DNA from: Branchiostoma lanceolatum
Lineage: Eukaryota; Chordata; Leptocardii; Amphioxiformes; Branchiostomatidae
NCBI RefSeq assembly: GCF_035083965.1
Contig: NC_089739.1
Coordinates: forward strand, 12,454,198-12,518,197
DNA length: 64,000 nt
Reading direction: 5' to 3'
Below are positions 23,101 through 35,625 of the stretch, one piece after another. Made by a program: the position numbers and the translations under genes. Positions within the stretch are counted from its first letter, which is position 1; every line of letters starts with the position of its first letter. The notes below the pieces were generated by a model. That model did not search any database, was not told where the DNA came from, and saw nothing but the letters and a program-made list of their open reading frames with translations.

Positions 23101-24396
23101 TAGTTTCCGTTAATGCAAATATTAGAAATACCTACATTCTAAGTACCTTGCACCCGATCTTACAGGTAGTAAAGGTCAAGGAGGCTCTGAAGGAGGAATC
23201 CGCATGCCTACACTTGTGCAGTGGCCAAGGTAGATCTGTTGCTTCCAATCATTTCAACTCTCGCACATTCTCGTCAGACTGTGCTCTCGCGTGAGCAGAT
23301 TCCAAAATGGCGAAAACAGGTCTATTGTTGCACTTTTGCATTGAGCACTGTTTAGTCGTAGGAGATGCCTCAGCGGCCCTGCATGCGATTTTTTCCACAA
23401 GCATGTCTTACTAAGTAGACTTCTTCATTTACTACTTCGTAATGCATCTATCTTATGCTTTTCTTTGTACGTTACACAGGAAAATCAAGGCCGGTACTGT
23501 AGTCACGGAGGCCACGAGTCAGATGGACATTTTCCCCACGGTAGCAGACATCCTCCAGGCCCCGCTTCCCCAGGACAGGGTGATGGACGGGCGGAACATC
23601 CTGCCGTTGCTAGGCGGGGCCAAGCAACCGTCTCCACACGACTTCATGTTCCACTACTGTGGTAATGTCCTGCATGCTGTAAGGTACAGACCTAAGAAAG
23701 GTGAGTAATGCTAAATGAAGTTTGAACAATGCATTAAAAGAAAATATCTTAAGTCTTAGGCAAACAATTCTTTGATAAACTATAGATTTGGGGCTGGGGT
23801 ATTTTATTGCCTTTCTATCTGGAGCCTGGTTATGGGGTACTAGGTAGAACCCGGCAATTTCAAGGTTTAACGATCCAGTATGACGAACAATACCTACGTC
23901 ATAATCACTTGAGTGCAAAGTTCTGCACATATCGTTCTACTTTGATGCAGATGTTCTTTTCTATATCTATAATTACGATGTGTGATTGTTTGTTTGTTTG
24001 TTTGTTTGTTTTCTCAAAGGAAATGTGACGTGGAAAGCTCACCTCGCTTCCTACCCCTGGGCTCCCGGTACAACACACTGCGGTGACCAACGACTTGGCT
24101 GCTTCTGTGATGTTCAATTTGGGGTCACCTTCAACGATCCGCCATTGCTGTATGACGTCACTAACGACCCTACAGAAGACCGACCAATCAGCGCCGACTC
24201 CTACCCGAAATACCGAGAAGTTCTTGACGTCATCAAGAAGGCTGTTGAGGAACACAAGCAAAGCCTGACTCAAGTGGACAACCAGTTCTCAATGCCGCTA
24301 TTCTTTCCTCGTCCTTGGTTGCAAACATGTTGCAACTTTCCTTCATGCGATTGTCGGGAAGAGGTCGATTTATCCTCCCTTGAGATACAGATGTAA
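20192..24396 (+). CDS. STS-like: steryl-sulfatase/arylsulfatase-like enzyme, copy B
   Basis: Seven exons: 20192-20331, 21124-21245, 21721-21843, 21963-22670, 23166-23229, 23480-23700 and 24020-24396. Every exon has exactly the same length as in copy A, again giving 584 residues. All catalytic motifs are kept: the Asp pair in VADDLG, CTPSR with the formylglycine Cys, GKWHLG, the His in WNPHTA, SDNGAH, and [13 protein letters not shown]. The differences cluster in the segment before and within the membrane hairpin (for example [20 protein letters not shown] here against [20 protein letters not shown] in A) and near the C-terminus. Introns 3 and 4 are almost as similar as exons, whereas intron 1 is unrelated in length. 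Localisation and reaction are expected to match copy A. No frameshift or premature stop is seen. Confidence 0.9.
21389..21459 (+). repeat. dispersed repeat tail in intron 2 of gene B
   Basis: Counterpart of 15189-15262, with the same position relative to exon 2 and the same AATAAAT-containing end. Confidence 0.55.
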
Positions 24397-24402
24397 TTGT
24401 CT

Positions 24403-24408
24403 AATAAA
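24403..24408 (+). promoter_or_regulatory. polyadenylation signal of gene B
   Basis: AATAAA seven bases after the stop codon, at nearly the same place as in gene A. Confidence 0.6.
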
Positions 24409-25080
24409 GAAAGAAAGTAATATTTGGGGAAGGGCTTTTAGCATTCCACAACGTGTAAAACGCAAATGATGGAATGCTGTTTAGATAGTGTAAAAAGCTT
24501 CCTGATTTCCATTGTTTGTGCCAGCTAAAAAAAATGTAGATGTCCAAAAGGCTTGTCTCTTTTTGTCTGGAAACACGGTATAAGGAATCATGACAAGCTC
24601 CACTCTCCTTTTGACATCATGAAATACATTTTGTTTGAAACTGTATCTTTACTGTATCTTTCCAATTCATAAGAAATGCTTAATGGTTCACTAAATTAAT
24701 ACCTCAATTCTAACCGTATTGTGGCTGCTATGGTATTGAATGTTATCCTATAAGATTATATTTATTTGATCAATTAACATTGAATTTGCCTAAAGAAATA
24801 ATATCAACGTTTATGAACAACCCATGCAAAGATAGAATTGTTGAAGATGCTAATGGATACTGTATGACATTACGCCTTTTTTCATATGGAAAATAGATAA
24901 TGTTTTGCAATAGAATTTGACTGTTTGAAAGCTTATGGACAGTGGTATGCATTGAATCAAACTTCATGAAGTTAGTGTTTGTAGAGGATTGTTGGGTAAA
25001 AATGTAAAATAAATGGATCCAAGCCTCAGCCGGACAAACATTAAATGTCTTTGATTTCCTGTTACATGTATTTCGTTTGA
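24409..25080. other. 3' flank of gene B; no gene recognised
   Basis: The proximal part aligns with the 3' flank of gene A. The rest is AT-rich with no supported feature. Confidence 0.4.
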
Positions 25081-25084
25081 TGTA

Positions 25085-25085
25085 C

Positions 25086-25160
<75 letters not shown>

Positions 25161-25176
25161 ATCTATCTATCTTATC

Positions 25177-25241
<65 letters not shown>

Positions 25242-25294
25242 CTATCTATTTATTTATTTCTCTCTCTCCCTATATATATATATATATATATATA

Positions 25295-25355
<61 letters not shown>

Positions 25356-25368
25356 CTATATATCCAAA
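25085..25368 (+). repeat. compound microsatellite
   Basis: Runs of TATC, TC, TATC again, TA, TC and TA follow each other. The Ser/Leu/Tyr/Ile-rich frame across them is low-complexity artefact. Confidence 0.95.
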
Positions 25369-25383
25369 CATCCGCATCTAATT

Positions 25384-26030
25384 CTTAACCGGACAGCAAA
25401 TGCCATGGAATCCAAACTCAGGGACAACCAAGCAGGCTTTCGTTCAAACAGATCTTGTGACCAGATACCAACCTTGAAAATCATATATAGTGGAGCAATC
25501 TGCAGAATTTAACTCACAACTGTACGCCGTCTTCATCGATTATGAGAAGGCATTTGACTCACTCGACAGGTCTACGCTGTGGAACATCCTGGATCACTAT
25601 GGAATCCCCACAAAAATCATCAACATGGTCAAAGTCTTCCACAGCAACTTCCAAGCACAAGTATCTCACGGAGGCGAGAAGTTAGGAAACAACTCGAGAA
25701 GTTAGGAAACAACTCGATCCAAGTGGGACTGAAAATAAACGTGTCCAAAGCAGATGGGGGTTAAAACTGTGGGGAAAGCTAAGCCTGTGTGTTGCCAAGG
25801 AACAGAGGTAGAGTTAGTAAATGAGTTTACTTACCTTGGGAGCGTTATAAGTAACGATGGAGGAACAACCAAGGACGTGGAGGCACGCATAGACAAGGCT
25901 AAGGCTGCCTTTGCCCAGTTAGAACCTGTTTGGAGGGCCAGAAACATCTCGGTAAGAACCAAACTGAGGATCCTAGAATCGAATGTAAAATCAATATTGC
26001 TGTATAGTTGCGAAACCTAGGGACTGACTC
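25384..26030 (+). pseudogene. non-LTR retrotransposon (LINE) RT remnant, 5' part
   Basis: Translations include NQAGFRSNRSCDQI, AVFIDYEKAFDSLDRSTLWN and DHYGIP (RT finger/palm blocks). These jump directly to QVGLKINVSKA and NEFTYLGSVISNDGG...RTKLRILESNVKSILLY. The block holding the catalytic YADD/FADD is deleted, and a 21-bp direct duplication (about 25675-25712) lies at the deletion point. Frame changes confirm that it is dead. Confidence 0.8.
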
Positions 26031-26041
26031 AGGTTGATATC

Positions 26042-26574
26042 AAAGGCATCCAGAGCATTTCATGAGGCTTGAAACTTGAATAAAAAAAACTCCAATTTGT
26101 AGTCATTCCTACACATAGTAAATTTCAATAACACTGTACCATTACATATCGACATTAAAGGAGCAAAATATGATCATGATGCCGTTGTGTGGTGAGAACT
26201 GATAGAAAATCCAAGCCCTAATAGACTGATCCTGACTGTCCATCATAATTAGCGGTTTGACCAATGAGAGAGTGACTGCATGTCCGTCAAATATTTGCAT
26301 TTTTATGTTTTGATTTTGCATTTCTACGTTTTGAGGGAGGTAAGCGGGGCTATGGTATCGGTCTATTTACACTAGGCGCGTTAAACTAAAAGATGACCAT
26401 GTAGCTTATTTTTGTGCCGCTTTTGAGTACTTTTGATAAGAAATCCGCACGCAAATGTATAAATGTTATGTTATGTAGTAAACTGAGTGGCATTAAATGT
26501 CAATTTCATAAAGATTACAGCAACTAGAATATTTCCAGTTTTCAAGCCTCATAAAATTCTCTGGGTGCCTTTAA
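26042..26574. mobile_element. TTAA-associated MITE inserted in the LINE remnant
   Basis: Ends AGGCATCCAGAG...ATGAGGCTTGAAA and their mirror TTCAAGCCTCAT...CTCTGGGTGCCT bound ~530 bp. TTAA follows the right end (26571-26574). The left target copy looks mutated (TCAA). LINE reading continues on both sides, which proves insertion. Related copies lie at 59091-59596 and from 63897 to the window end. Confidence 0.72.
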
Positions 26575-26990
26575 GAAACTCCAAACCTTTATCAACTCAA
26601 GATTACGCTTCATCCTCGGTATCTGGTGGCCTCAAAAGATAAGCAACACAGATCTCCTTGCTAGAGCGGACCAGGAACCCGTGGAAGTCACTATCAGCAG
26701 AAGAAAGTGAAGGTGGATAGGAAACACATTGAGAAAACCTTCATCATCCATCACAAGAGCAGTGCTAGAATGGAACCCTCAGGGGAAAAGAAAGAGGGGG
26801 GAAGACCAAGGCTCTCTTGCAGAAGGGGTGTCAAGAAAGATCTAGACAATGCCAACACCTCATGGCAAGAGGTTAAGAGGACCGCCGGAGACCGGAAGAG
26901 GTGGAGACAAGTCACTGAGGCCCTATGCTCGGGGCGAAGAGGATTAAGTCAAGTAAGTCAAACATCTTCCAAATATAGATCTGAATAAAT
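26575..26990 (+). pseudogene. non-LTR retrotransposon (LINE) remnant, 3' part
   Basis: Continues the LINE after the MITE: LQTFINSRLRFILGI, then WRWIGNTLRK, GKRKRGRPRLSCRRGVKKDL and RKRWRQVTEALCSGRRG, a C-terminal pattern common in RTE/Jockey-like metazoan elements. Frames shift between segments. Confidence 0.75.
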
Positions 26991-27515
26991 ATCTCAGAAC
27001 ATATTTCTACTAAAGAAACGCGTTTCATTTTTCTTCTGAGCAAGGCCTGGTTATCAGGCGCAAATACGTCCATTCAACGATCATTTGAATCAATGTCCTT
27101 TTTTCCCAATAGCATGCTATAAGTACATTGTCGTAGGCGAAAGATGCTATTTGGTGGGCTACCTATAGCATGCTATTGGAAAAAAAGTCAGAATTGGTAT
27201 TTCGGCTTCAGACAAGAAATCAAAAGTAAAGCCTACGGCATCCGGTGGTCCCAAGCTATTTCCCGTCCAAGTACCGACCGGACTCGACGTTCCTTTACGT
27301 CAGAGTTCAAACGAGATAGAACAAGATTCAACGTGATTTGGCCGTACAATGTCCTTGTTTGGACTACGGTACGGCCAAATCTCGTTCTATCTCGTTCTAC
27401 CGACGAAGAGAGGAATGTTCATACTAGATAGAAAATATGCAAATGTGGGCCTAATTTGCATAATTAATGAGAAACTACTATAATTTCATACTAGTAAATG
27501 ACGGCAATTTCATAC
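26991..27515. other. two small inverted repeats left of the array
   Basis: TATAGCATGCTATTGG at 27164-27179 mirrors CCAATAGCATGCTATA at 27106-27121, with arms extendable to about 26 bp. A second imperfect hairpin pairs about 27309-27345 with about 27370-27400 through TACGGCCAAATC and GAGATAGAACAAGAT. No gene is seen. The phrase ATTTGCATAATT occurs at 27454-27465 and again right of the array at 56602-56613. Confidence 0.55.
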
Positions 27516-27519
27516 TTGT

Positions 27520-28181
27520 GGTCTCGGACCGGAGTTTTTTTGCGATTTCGTATGTAGGCCGACAACCTCAGGTCGACGGGCTACAATTCCGCCGAGAAAA
27601 GTAGGACGGAAAATGTAATCACATGGTCGAAAAGCGGTTTTCTGCTGTTTTCCGATGTATTTATCGGTATTGTCCATTGTCCCTTTATTTTGGGTAGAAA
27701 CCATAGTAAAATGTAAATTTGGCATCCGAAAATTATCATTTTTTTACACTTTTTTGATCGAACCTGCTCGGAAAAAACGAGTTTTCCTGGGGTCACGGCA
27801 TATATGCTGAGAAAGCTTAGTAAATGGTGTCTCTAAAAAATGAAAAAAATAAAAAAGTCATGTGATAACTTTTTCGCAATCTCCGATGACGCAAATTCGG
27901 TGAAAATGCATTAAAAACGATGCTATTTGGGTCATCAGGCAAGAAAACCGCATCACCGTTCCCGCGGACTAATACAAAAAAGGCTTCGATAGCGAACCAA
28001 CTGCACCGCGCCCAAAAATACTACAACTCACGGGCTTTTCAGAAGATTCAAAATATTCATACACAGCTAAAACCATCACCAAGCAATCTCGGGCAGAAAT
28101 CAGGGTGACGACCACGCACTTCCGGCAGATTACCGGGTCATGACCCAACCCCCGGTCACAATTGAACTCCGACCCGGAACC
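27520..28181 (+). mobile_element. X copy 1: TTAA-type MITE, left edge of array
   Basis: Starts GGTCTCGGACCGGAGTT and ends with a sequence whose complement reads GGTTCCGGGTCGGAGTT: imperfect 17-bp terminal inverted repeats with 13 matches. Left neighbour is TTGT, right neighbour TTAA. TTAA target sites are typical of piggyBac and Kolobok elements. There is no transposase, so the superfamily remains open. Confidence 0.75.
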
Positions 28182-29315
28182 TTAAGAAACATATTATGTC
28201 TTAAAATTTGTTCAAAATTTTCAGAAAAGTTATATCCACCATATATCCAAATTTGGCGTATCTGCGACTATCACTTTTCCCGCAGCAGGGGTTTAAAGTC
28301 ATGTGAAAAACACTGTGTTTTGAGGCTATTTTGCCAACGTGCAGGCCTTAACAACGTTACAGTAGGGAAATTGATACAAACATCATTTTTCAGGACATCG
28401 CTTTTCAAAAAACAGGTAAAACGGGATGGAGAGCCTGCTCATGCCCTTGGCTTGGACATTATGCGGACTTTCCGTCGTTTCGGTGCTGCATATTGGCAGA
28501 AAAGCCTCTTTAAGAGTTGGCGTCGGTGACGTCACGCAGTGACGTCATGGTTCTCGAGGAAAACAGCAGGGGGTCGCGTTTTAAGTTCGTAGCTTTTAAC
28601 TGAAACGAAGAATATGTCAAATTTTGGTATAGACTGGTAGACCACGGGTCACACATTCCGAATCAAACGCGTCCGACATCAAATTCTTCACTACTTCGCC
28701 GTAAAGGCCCCTTAAGCAGCACAATGCTCCGTAAATGTGTAAAAGAATGCATTCTGACACAGTCCAAAGCGCAACCTGGAGCATATCATCAGAGCTAGAA
28801 GCGGGCAGTTTAAATAAGTGCGTCCGAGATGTGTAGCGCGCCTAGTAGGCTGTCTCTTCACACCATCAAAAGAAGAAAAGATCGCGACGTTAAGGAGCGA
28901 TGAACCAAAAGTCAGAAAACCAAGTTTCGCCTTAAGAAGGCTTAAAGCACTTAGATTTTAGCTTAATTCACCCATTTAAGTCATCATAAAGGCGGGGCAT
29001 CGCGAAAATCATACCGAAGGTCAAGTTGAGACATGGGCTTCCATCAAATGACGTAGTCAGTGAATTCCTTTTAAAAATGGTTTGGCGGCCAGAAATGATT
29101 AAAGATGGCCGTATTTGAGGTTTGGGGGGGGGGGGGGGCACATGGGGGAGGGGGGCGCCAAGCACCTGTCCATGGATATATCGAATTTAAAAGAGAAAAA
29201 AGGGCAAACTTCGGGGTTTTTTCAAACAAACTTACAGATTTTGATAAAAGCTTTCGAATGCGTCGAAATAACGTCATCTATGACGTCATCGACGTAGCCG
29301 CTGCCGTCCTTTTAA
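28182..29315 (+). repeat. Y unit 1
   Basis: A single Y between X1 and X2. Diagnostic site A, G run 15. Contains three TGACGTCA palindromes: two in GGTGACGTCACGCAGTGACG (about 28530) and one near 29281. Confidence 0.9.
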
Positions 29316-29977
29316 GGTCTCGGACCGGAGTTTTTTTGCGATTTCGTATGTAGGCCGACAACCTCAGGTCGACGGGCTACAATTCCGCCGAGAAAAGTAG
29401 GACGGAAAATGTAATCACATGGTCGAAAAGCGGTTTTCTGCTGTTTTCCGAAGTATTTATCGGTATTGTCCATTGTCCCTTTATTTTGGGTAGAAACCAT
29501 AGTAAAATGTAAATTTGGCATCCGAAAATTATCATTTTTTTACACTTTTTTGATCGAACCTGCTCGGAAAAAACGAGTTTTCCTGGGGTCACGGCATATA
29601 TGCTGAGAAAGCTTAGTAAATGGTGTCTCTAAAAAATGAAAAAAATAAAAAAGTCATGTGATAACTTTTTCGCAATCTCCGATGACGCAAATTCGGTGAA
29701 AATGCATTAAAAACGATGCTATTTGGGTCATCAGGCAAGAAAACCGCATCACCGTTCCCGCGGACTAATACAAAAAAGGCTTCGATAGCGAACCAACTGC
29801 ACCGCGCCCAAAAATACTACAACTCACGGGCTTTTCAGAAGATTCAAAATATTCATACACAGCTAAAACCATCACCAAGCAATCTCGGGCAGAAATCAGG
29901 GTGACGACCACGCACTTCCGGCAGATTACCGGGTCATGACCCAACCCCCGGTCACAATTGAACTCCGACCCGGAACC
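29316..29977 (+). mobile_element. X copy 2
   Basis: 662 bp with TTAA on both sides. One private change (A at 29452). Confidence 0.75.
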
Positions 29978-32900
29978 TTAAGAAACATATTATGTCTTAA
30001 AATTTGTTCAAAATTTTCAGAAAAGTTATATCCACCATATATCCAAATTTGGCGTATCTGCGACTATCACTTTTCCCGCAGCAGGGGTTTAAAGTCATGT
30101 GAAAAACACTGTGTTTTGAGGCTATTTTGCCAACGTGCAGGCCTTAACAACGTTACAGTAGGGAAATTGATACAAACATCATTTTTCAGGACATCGCTTT
30201 TCAAAAAACAGGTAAAACGGGATGGAGAGCCTGCTCATGCCCTTGGCTTGGACATTATGCGGACTTTCCGTCGTTTCGGTGCTGCATATTGGCAGAAAAG
30301 CCTCTTTAAGAGTTGGCGTCGGTGACGTCACGCAGTGACGTCATGGTTCTCGAGGAAAACAGCAGGGGGTCGCGTTTTAAGTTCGTAGCTTTTAACTGAA
30401 ACGAAGAATATGTCAAATTTTGGTATAGACTGGTAGACCACGGGTCACACATTCCGAATCAAACGCGTCCGACATCAAATTCTTCACTACTTCGCCGTAA
30501 AGGCCCCTTAAGCAGCACAATGCTCCGTAAATGTGTAAAAGAATGCATTCTGACACAGTCCAAAGCGCAACCTGGAGCATATCATCAGAGCTAGAAGCGG
30601 GCAGTTTAAATAAGTGCGTCCGAGATGTGTAGCGCGCCTAGTAGGCTGTCTCTTCACACCATCAAAAGAAGAAAAGATCGCGACGTTAAGGAGCGATGAA
30701 CCAAAAGTCAGAAAACCAAGTTTCGCCTTAAGAAGGCTTAAAGCACTTAGATTTTAGCTTAATTCACCCATTTAAGTCATCATAAAGGCGGGGCATCGCG
30801 AAAATCATACCGAAGGTCAAGTTGAGACATGGGCTTCCATCAAATGACGTAGTCAGTGAATTCCTTTTAAAAATGGTTTGGCGGCCAGAAATGATTAAAG
30901 ATGGCCGTATTTGAGGTTTGGGGGGGGGGGGGGGCACATGGGGGAGGGGGGCGCCAAGCACCTGTCCATGGATATATCGAATTTAAAAGAGAAAAAAGGG
31001 CAAACTTCGGGGTTTTTTCAAACAAACTTACAGATTTTGATAAAAGCTTTCGAATGCGTCGAAATAACGTCATCTATGACGTCATCGACGTAGCCGCTGC
31101 CGTCCTTTTAAGAAACATATTATGTCTTAAAATTTGTTCAAAATTTTCAGAAAAGTTATATCCACCATATATCCAAATTTGGCGTATCTGCGACTATCAC
31201 TTTTCCCGCAGCAGGGGTTTAAAGTCATGTGAAAAACACTGTGTTTTGAGGCTATTTTGCCAACGTGCAGGCCTTAACAACGTTACAGTAGGGAAATTGA
31301 TACAAACATCATTTTTCAGGACATCGCTTTTCAAAAAACAGGTAAAACGGGATGGAGAGCCTGCTCATGCCCTTGGCTTGGACATTATGCGGACTTTCCG
31401 TCGTTTCGGTGCTGCATATTGGCAGAAAAGCCTCTTTAAGAGTTGGCGTCGGTGACGTCACGCAGTGACGTCATGGTTCTCGAGGAAAACAGCAGGGGGT
31501 CGCGTTTTAAGTTCGTAGCTTTTAACTGAAACGAAGAATATGTCAAATTTTGGTATAGACTGGTAGACCACGGGTCACACATTCCGAATCAAACGCGTCC
31601 GACATCAAATTCTTCACTACTTCGCCGTAAAGGCCCCTTAAGCAGCACAATGCTCCGTAAATGTGTAAAAGAATGCATTCTGACACAGTCCAAAGCGCAA
31701 CCTGGAGCATATCATCAGAGCTAGAAGCGGGCAGTTTAAATAAGTGCGTCCGAGATGTGTAGCGCGCCTAGTAGGCTGTCTCTTCACACCATCAAAAGAA
31801 GAAAAGATCGCGACGTTAAGGAGCGATGAACCAAAAGTCAGAAAACCAAGTTTCGCCTTAAGAAGGCTTAAAGCACTTAGATTTTAGCTTAATTCACCCA
31901 TTTAAGTCATCATAAAGGCGGGGCATCGCGAAAATCATACCGAAGGTCAAGTTGAGACATGGGCTTCCATCAAATGACGTAGTCAGTGAATTCCTTTTAA
32001 AAATGGTTTGGCGGCCAGAAATGATTAAAGATGGCCGTATTTGAGGTTTGGGGGGGGGGGGGGGGCACATGGGGGAGGGGGGCGCCAAGCACCTGTCCAT
32101 GGATATATCGAATTTAAAAGAGAAAAAAGGGCAAACTTCGGGGTTTTTTCAAACAAACTTACAGATTTTGATAAAAGCTTTCGAATGCGTCGAAATAACG
32201 TCATCTATGACGTCATCGACGTAGCCGCTGCCGTCCTTTTAAGAAACATATTATGTCTTAAAATTTGTTCAAAATTTTCAGAAAAGTTATATCCACCATA
32301 TATCCAAATTTGGCGTATCTGCGACTATCACTTTTCCCGCAGCAGGGGTTTAAAGTCATGTGAAAAACACTGTGTTTTGAGGCTATTTTGCCAACGTGCA
32401 GGCCTTAACAACGTTACAGTAGGGAAATTGATACAAACATCATTTTTCAGGACATCGCTTTTCAAAAAACAGGTAAAACGGGATGGAGAGCCTGCTCATG
32501 CCCTTGGCTTGGACATTATGCGGACTTTCCGTCGTTTCGGTGCTGCATATTGGCAGAAAAGCCTCTTTAAGAGTTGGCGTCGGTGACGTCACGCAGTGAC
32601 GTCATGGTTCTCGAGGAAAACAGCAGGGGGTCGCGTTTTAAGTTCGTAGCTTTTAACTGAAACGAAGAATATGTCAAATTTTGGTATAGACTGGTAGACC
32701 ACGGGTCACACATTCCGAATCAAACGCGTCCGACATCAAATTCTTCACTACTTCGCCGTAAAGGCCCCTTAAGCAGCACAATGCTCCGTAAATGTGTAAA
32801 AGAATGCATTCTGACACAGTCCAAAGCGCAACCTGGAGCATATCATCAGAGCTAGAAGCGGGCAGTTTAAATAAGTGCGTCCGAGATGTGTAGCGCGCCT

Positions 32901-35625
32901 AGTAGGCTGTCTCTTCACACCATCAAAAGAAGAAAAGATCGCGACGTTAAGGAGCGATGAACCAAAAGTCAGAAAACCAAGTTTCGCCTTAAGAAGGCTT
33001 AAAGCACTTAGATTTTAGCTTAATTCACCCATTTAAGTCATCATAAAGGCGGGGCATCGCGAAAATCATACCGAAGGTCAAGTTGAGACATGGGCTTCCA
33101 TCAAATGACGTAGTCAGTGAATTCCTTTTAAAAATGGTTTGGCGGCCAGAAATGATTAAAGATGGCCGTATTTGAGGTTTGGGGGGGGGGGGCACATGGG
33201 GGAGGGGGGCGCCAAGCACCTGTCCATGGATATATCGAATTTAAAAGAGAAAAAAGGGCAAACTTCGGGGTTTTTTCAAACAAACTTACAGATTTTGATA
33301 AAAGCTTTCGAATGCGTCGAAATAACGTCATCTATGACGTCATCGACGTAGCCGCTGCCGTCCTTTTAAGAAACATATTATGTCTTAAAATTTGTTCAAA
33401 ATTTTCAGAAAAGTTATATCCACCATATATCCAAATTTGGCGTATCTGCGACTATCACTTTTCCCGCAGCAGGGGTTTAAAGTCATGTGAAAAACACTGT
33501 GTTTTGAGGCTATTTTGCCAACGTGCAGGCCTTAACAACGTTACAGTAGGGAAATTGATACAAACATCATTTTTCAGGACATCGCTTTTCAAAAAACAGG
33601 TAAAACGGGATGGAGAGCCTGCTCATGCCCTTGGCTTGGACATTATGCGGACTTTCCGTCGTTTCGGTGCTGCATATTGGCAGAAAAGCCTCTTTAAGAG
33701 TTGGCGTCGGTGACGTCACGCAGTGACGTCATGGTTCTCGAGGAAAACAGCAGGGGGTCGCGTTTTAAGTTCGTAGCTTTTAACTGAAACGAAGAATATG
33801 TCAAATTTTGGTATAGACTGGTAGACCACGGGTCACACATTCCGAATCAAACGCGTCCGACATCAAATTCTTCACTACTTCGCCGTAAAGGCCCCTTAAG
33901 CAGCACAATGCTCCGTAAATGTGTAAAAGAATGCATTCTGACACAGTCCAAAGCGCAACCTGGAGCATATCATCAGAGCTAGAAGCGGGCAGTTTAAATA
34001 AGTGCGTCCGAGATGTGTAGCGCGCCTAGTAGGCTGTCTCTTCACACCATCAAAAGAAGAAAAGATCGCGACGTTAAGGAGCGATGAACCAAAAGTCAGA
34101 AAACCAAGTTTCGCCTTAAGAAGGCTTAAAGCACTTAGATTTTAGCTTAATTCACCCATTTAAGTCATCATAAAGGCGGGGCATCGCGAAAATCATACCG
34201 AAGGTCAAGTTGAGACATGGGCTTCCATCAAATGACGTAGTCAGTGAATTCCTTTTAAAAATGGTTTGGCGGCCAGAAATGATTAAAGATGGCCGTATTT
34301 GAGGTTTGGGGGGGGGGGGGCACATGGGGGAGGGGGGCGCCAAGCACCTGTCCATGGATATATCGAATTTAAAAGAGAAAAAAGGGCAAACTTCGGGGTT
34401 TTTTCAAACAAACTTACAGATTTTGATAAAAGCTTTCGAATGCGTCGAAATAACGTCATCTATGACGTCATCGACGTAGCCGCTGCCGTCCTTTTAAGAA
34501 ACATATTATGTCTTAAAATTTGTTCAAAATTTTCAGAAAAGTTATATCCACCATATATCCAAATTTGGCGTATCTGCGACTATCACTTTTCCCGCAGCAG
34601 GGGTTTAAAGTCATGTGAAAAACACTGTGTTTTGAGGCTATTTTGCCAACGTGCAGGCCTTAACAACGTTACAGTAGGGAAATTGATACAAACATCATTT
34701 TTCAGGACATCGCTTTTCAAAAAACAGGTAAAACGGGATGGAGAGCCTGCTCATGCCCTTGGCTTGGACATTATGCGGACTTTCCGTCGTTTCGGTGCTG
34801 CATATTGGCAGAAAAGCCTCTTTAAGAGTTGGCGTCGGTGACGTCACGCAGTGACGTCATGGTTCTCGAGGAAAACAGCAGGGGGTCGCGTTTTAAGTTC
34901 GTAGCTTTTAACTGAAACGAAGAATATGTCAAATTTTGGTATAGACTGGTAGACCACGGGTCACACATTCCGAATCAAACGCGTCCGACATCAAATTCTT
35001 CACTACTTCGCCGTAAAGGCCCCTTAAGCAGCACAATGCTCCGTAAATGTGTAAAAGAATGCATTCTGACACAGTCCAAAGCGCAACCTGGAGCATATCA
35101 TCAGAGCTAGAAGCGGGCAGTTTAAATAAGTGCGTCCGAGATGTGTAGCGCGCCTAGTAGGCTGTCTCTTCACACCATCAAAAGAAGAAAAGATCGCGAC
35201 GTTAAGGAGCGATGAACCAAAAGTCAGAAAACCAAGTTTCGCCTTAAGAAGGCTTAAAGCACTTAGATTTTAGCTTAATTCACCCATTTTAGTCATCATA
35301 AAGGCGGGGCATCGCGAAAATCATACCGAAGGTCAAGTTGAGACATGGGCTTCCATCAAATGACGTAGTCAGTGAATTCCTTTTAAAAATGGTTTGGCGG
35401 CCAGAAATGATTAAAGATGGCCGTATTTGAGGTTTGGGGGGGGGGGGGCACATGGGGGAGGGGGGCGCCAAGCACCTGTCCATGGATATATCGAATTTAA
35501 AAGAGAAAAAAGGGCAAACTTCGGGGTTTTTTCAAACAAACTTACAGATTTTGATAAAAGCTTTCGAATGCGTCGAAATAACGTCATCTATGACGTCATC
35601 GACGTTGCCGCTGCCGTCCTTTTAA
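29978..35625 (+). repeat. Y units 2-6
   Basis: Five Y units in tandem. Diagnostic site A, A, A, A, T and G-run lengths 15, 16, 12, 13, 13. Unit 6 has a private T at 35606. Confidence 0.9.

Noticed and set aside
25077..25388. 103-codon Tyr/Ile/Leu/Ser frame
   Set aside because: Entirely made of TATC, TC and TA microsatellites.
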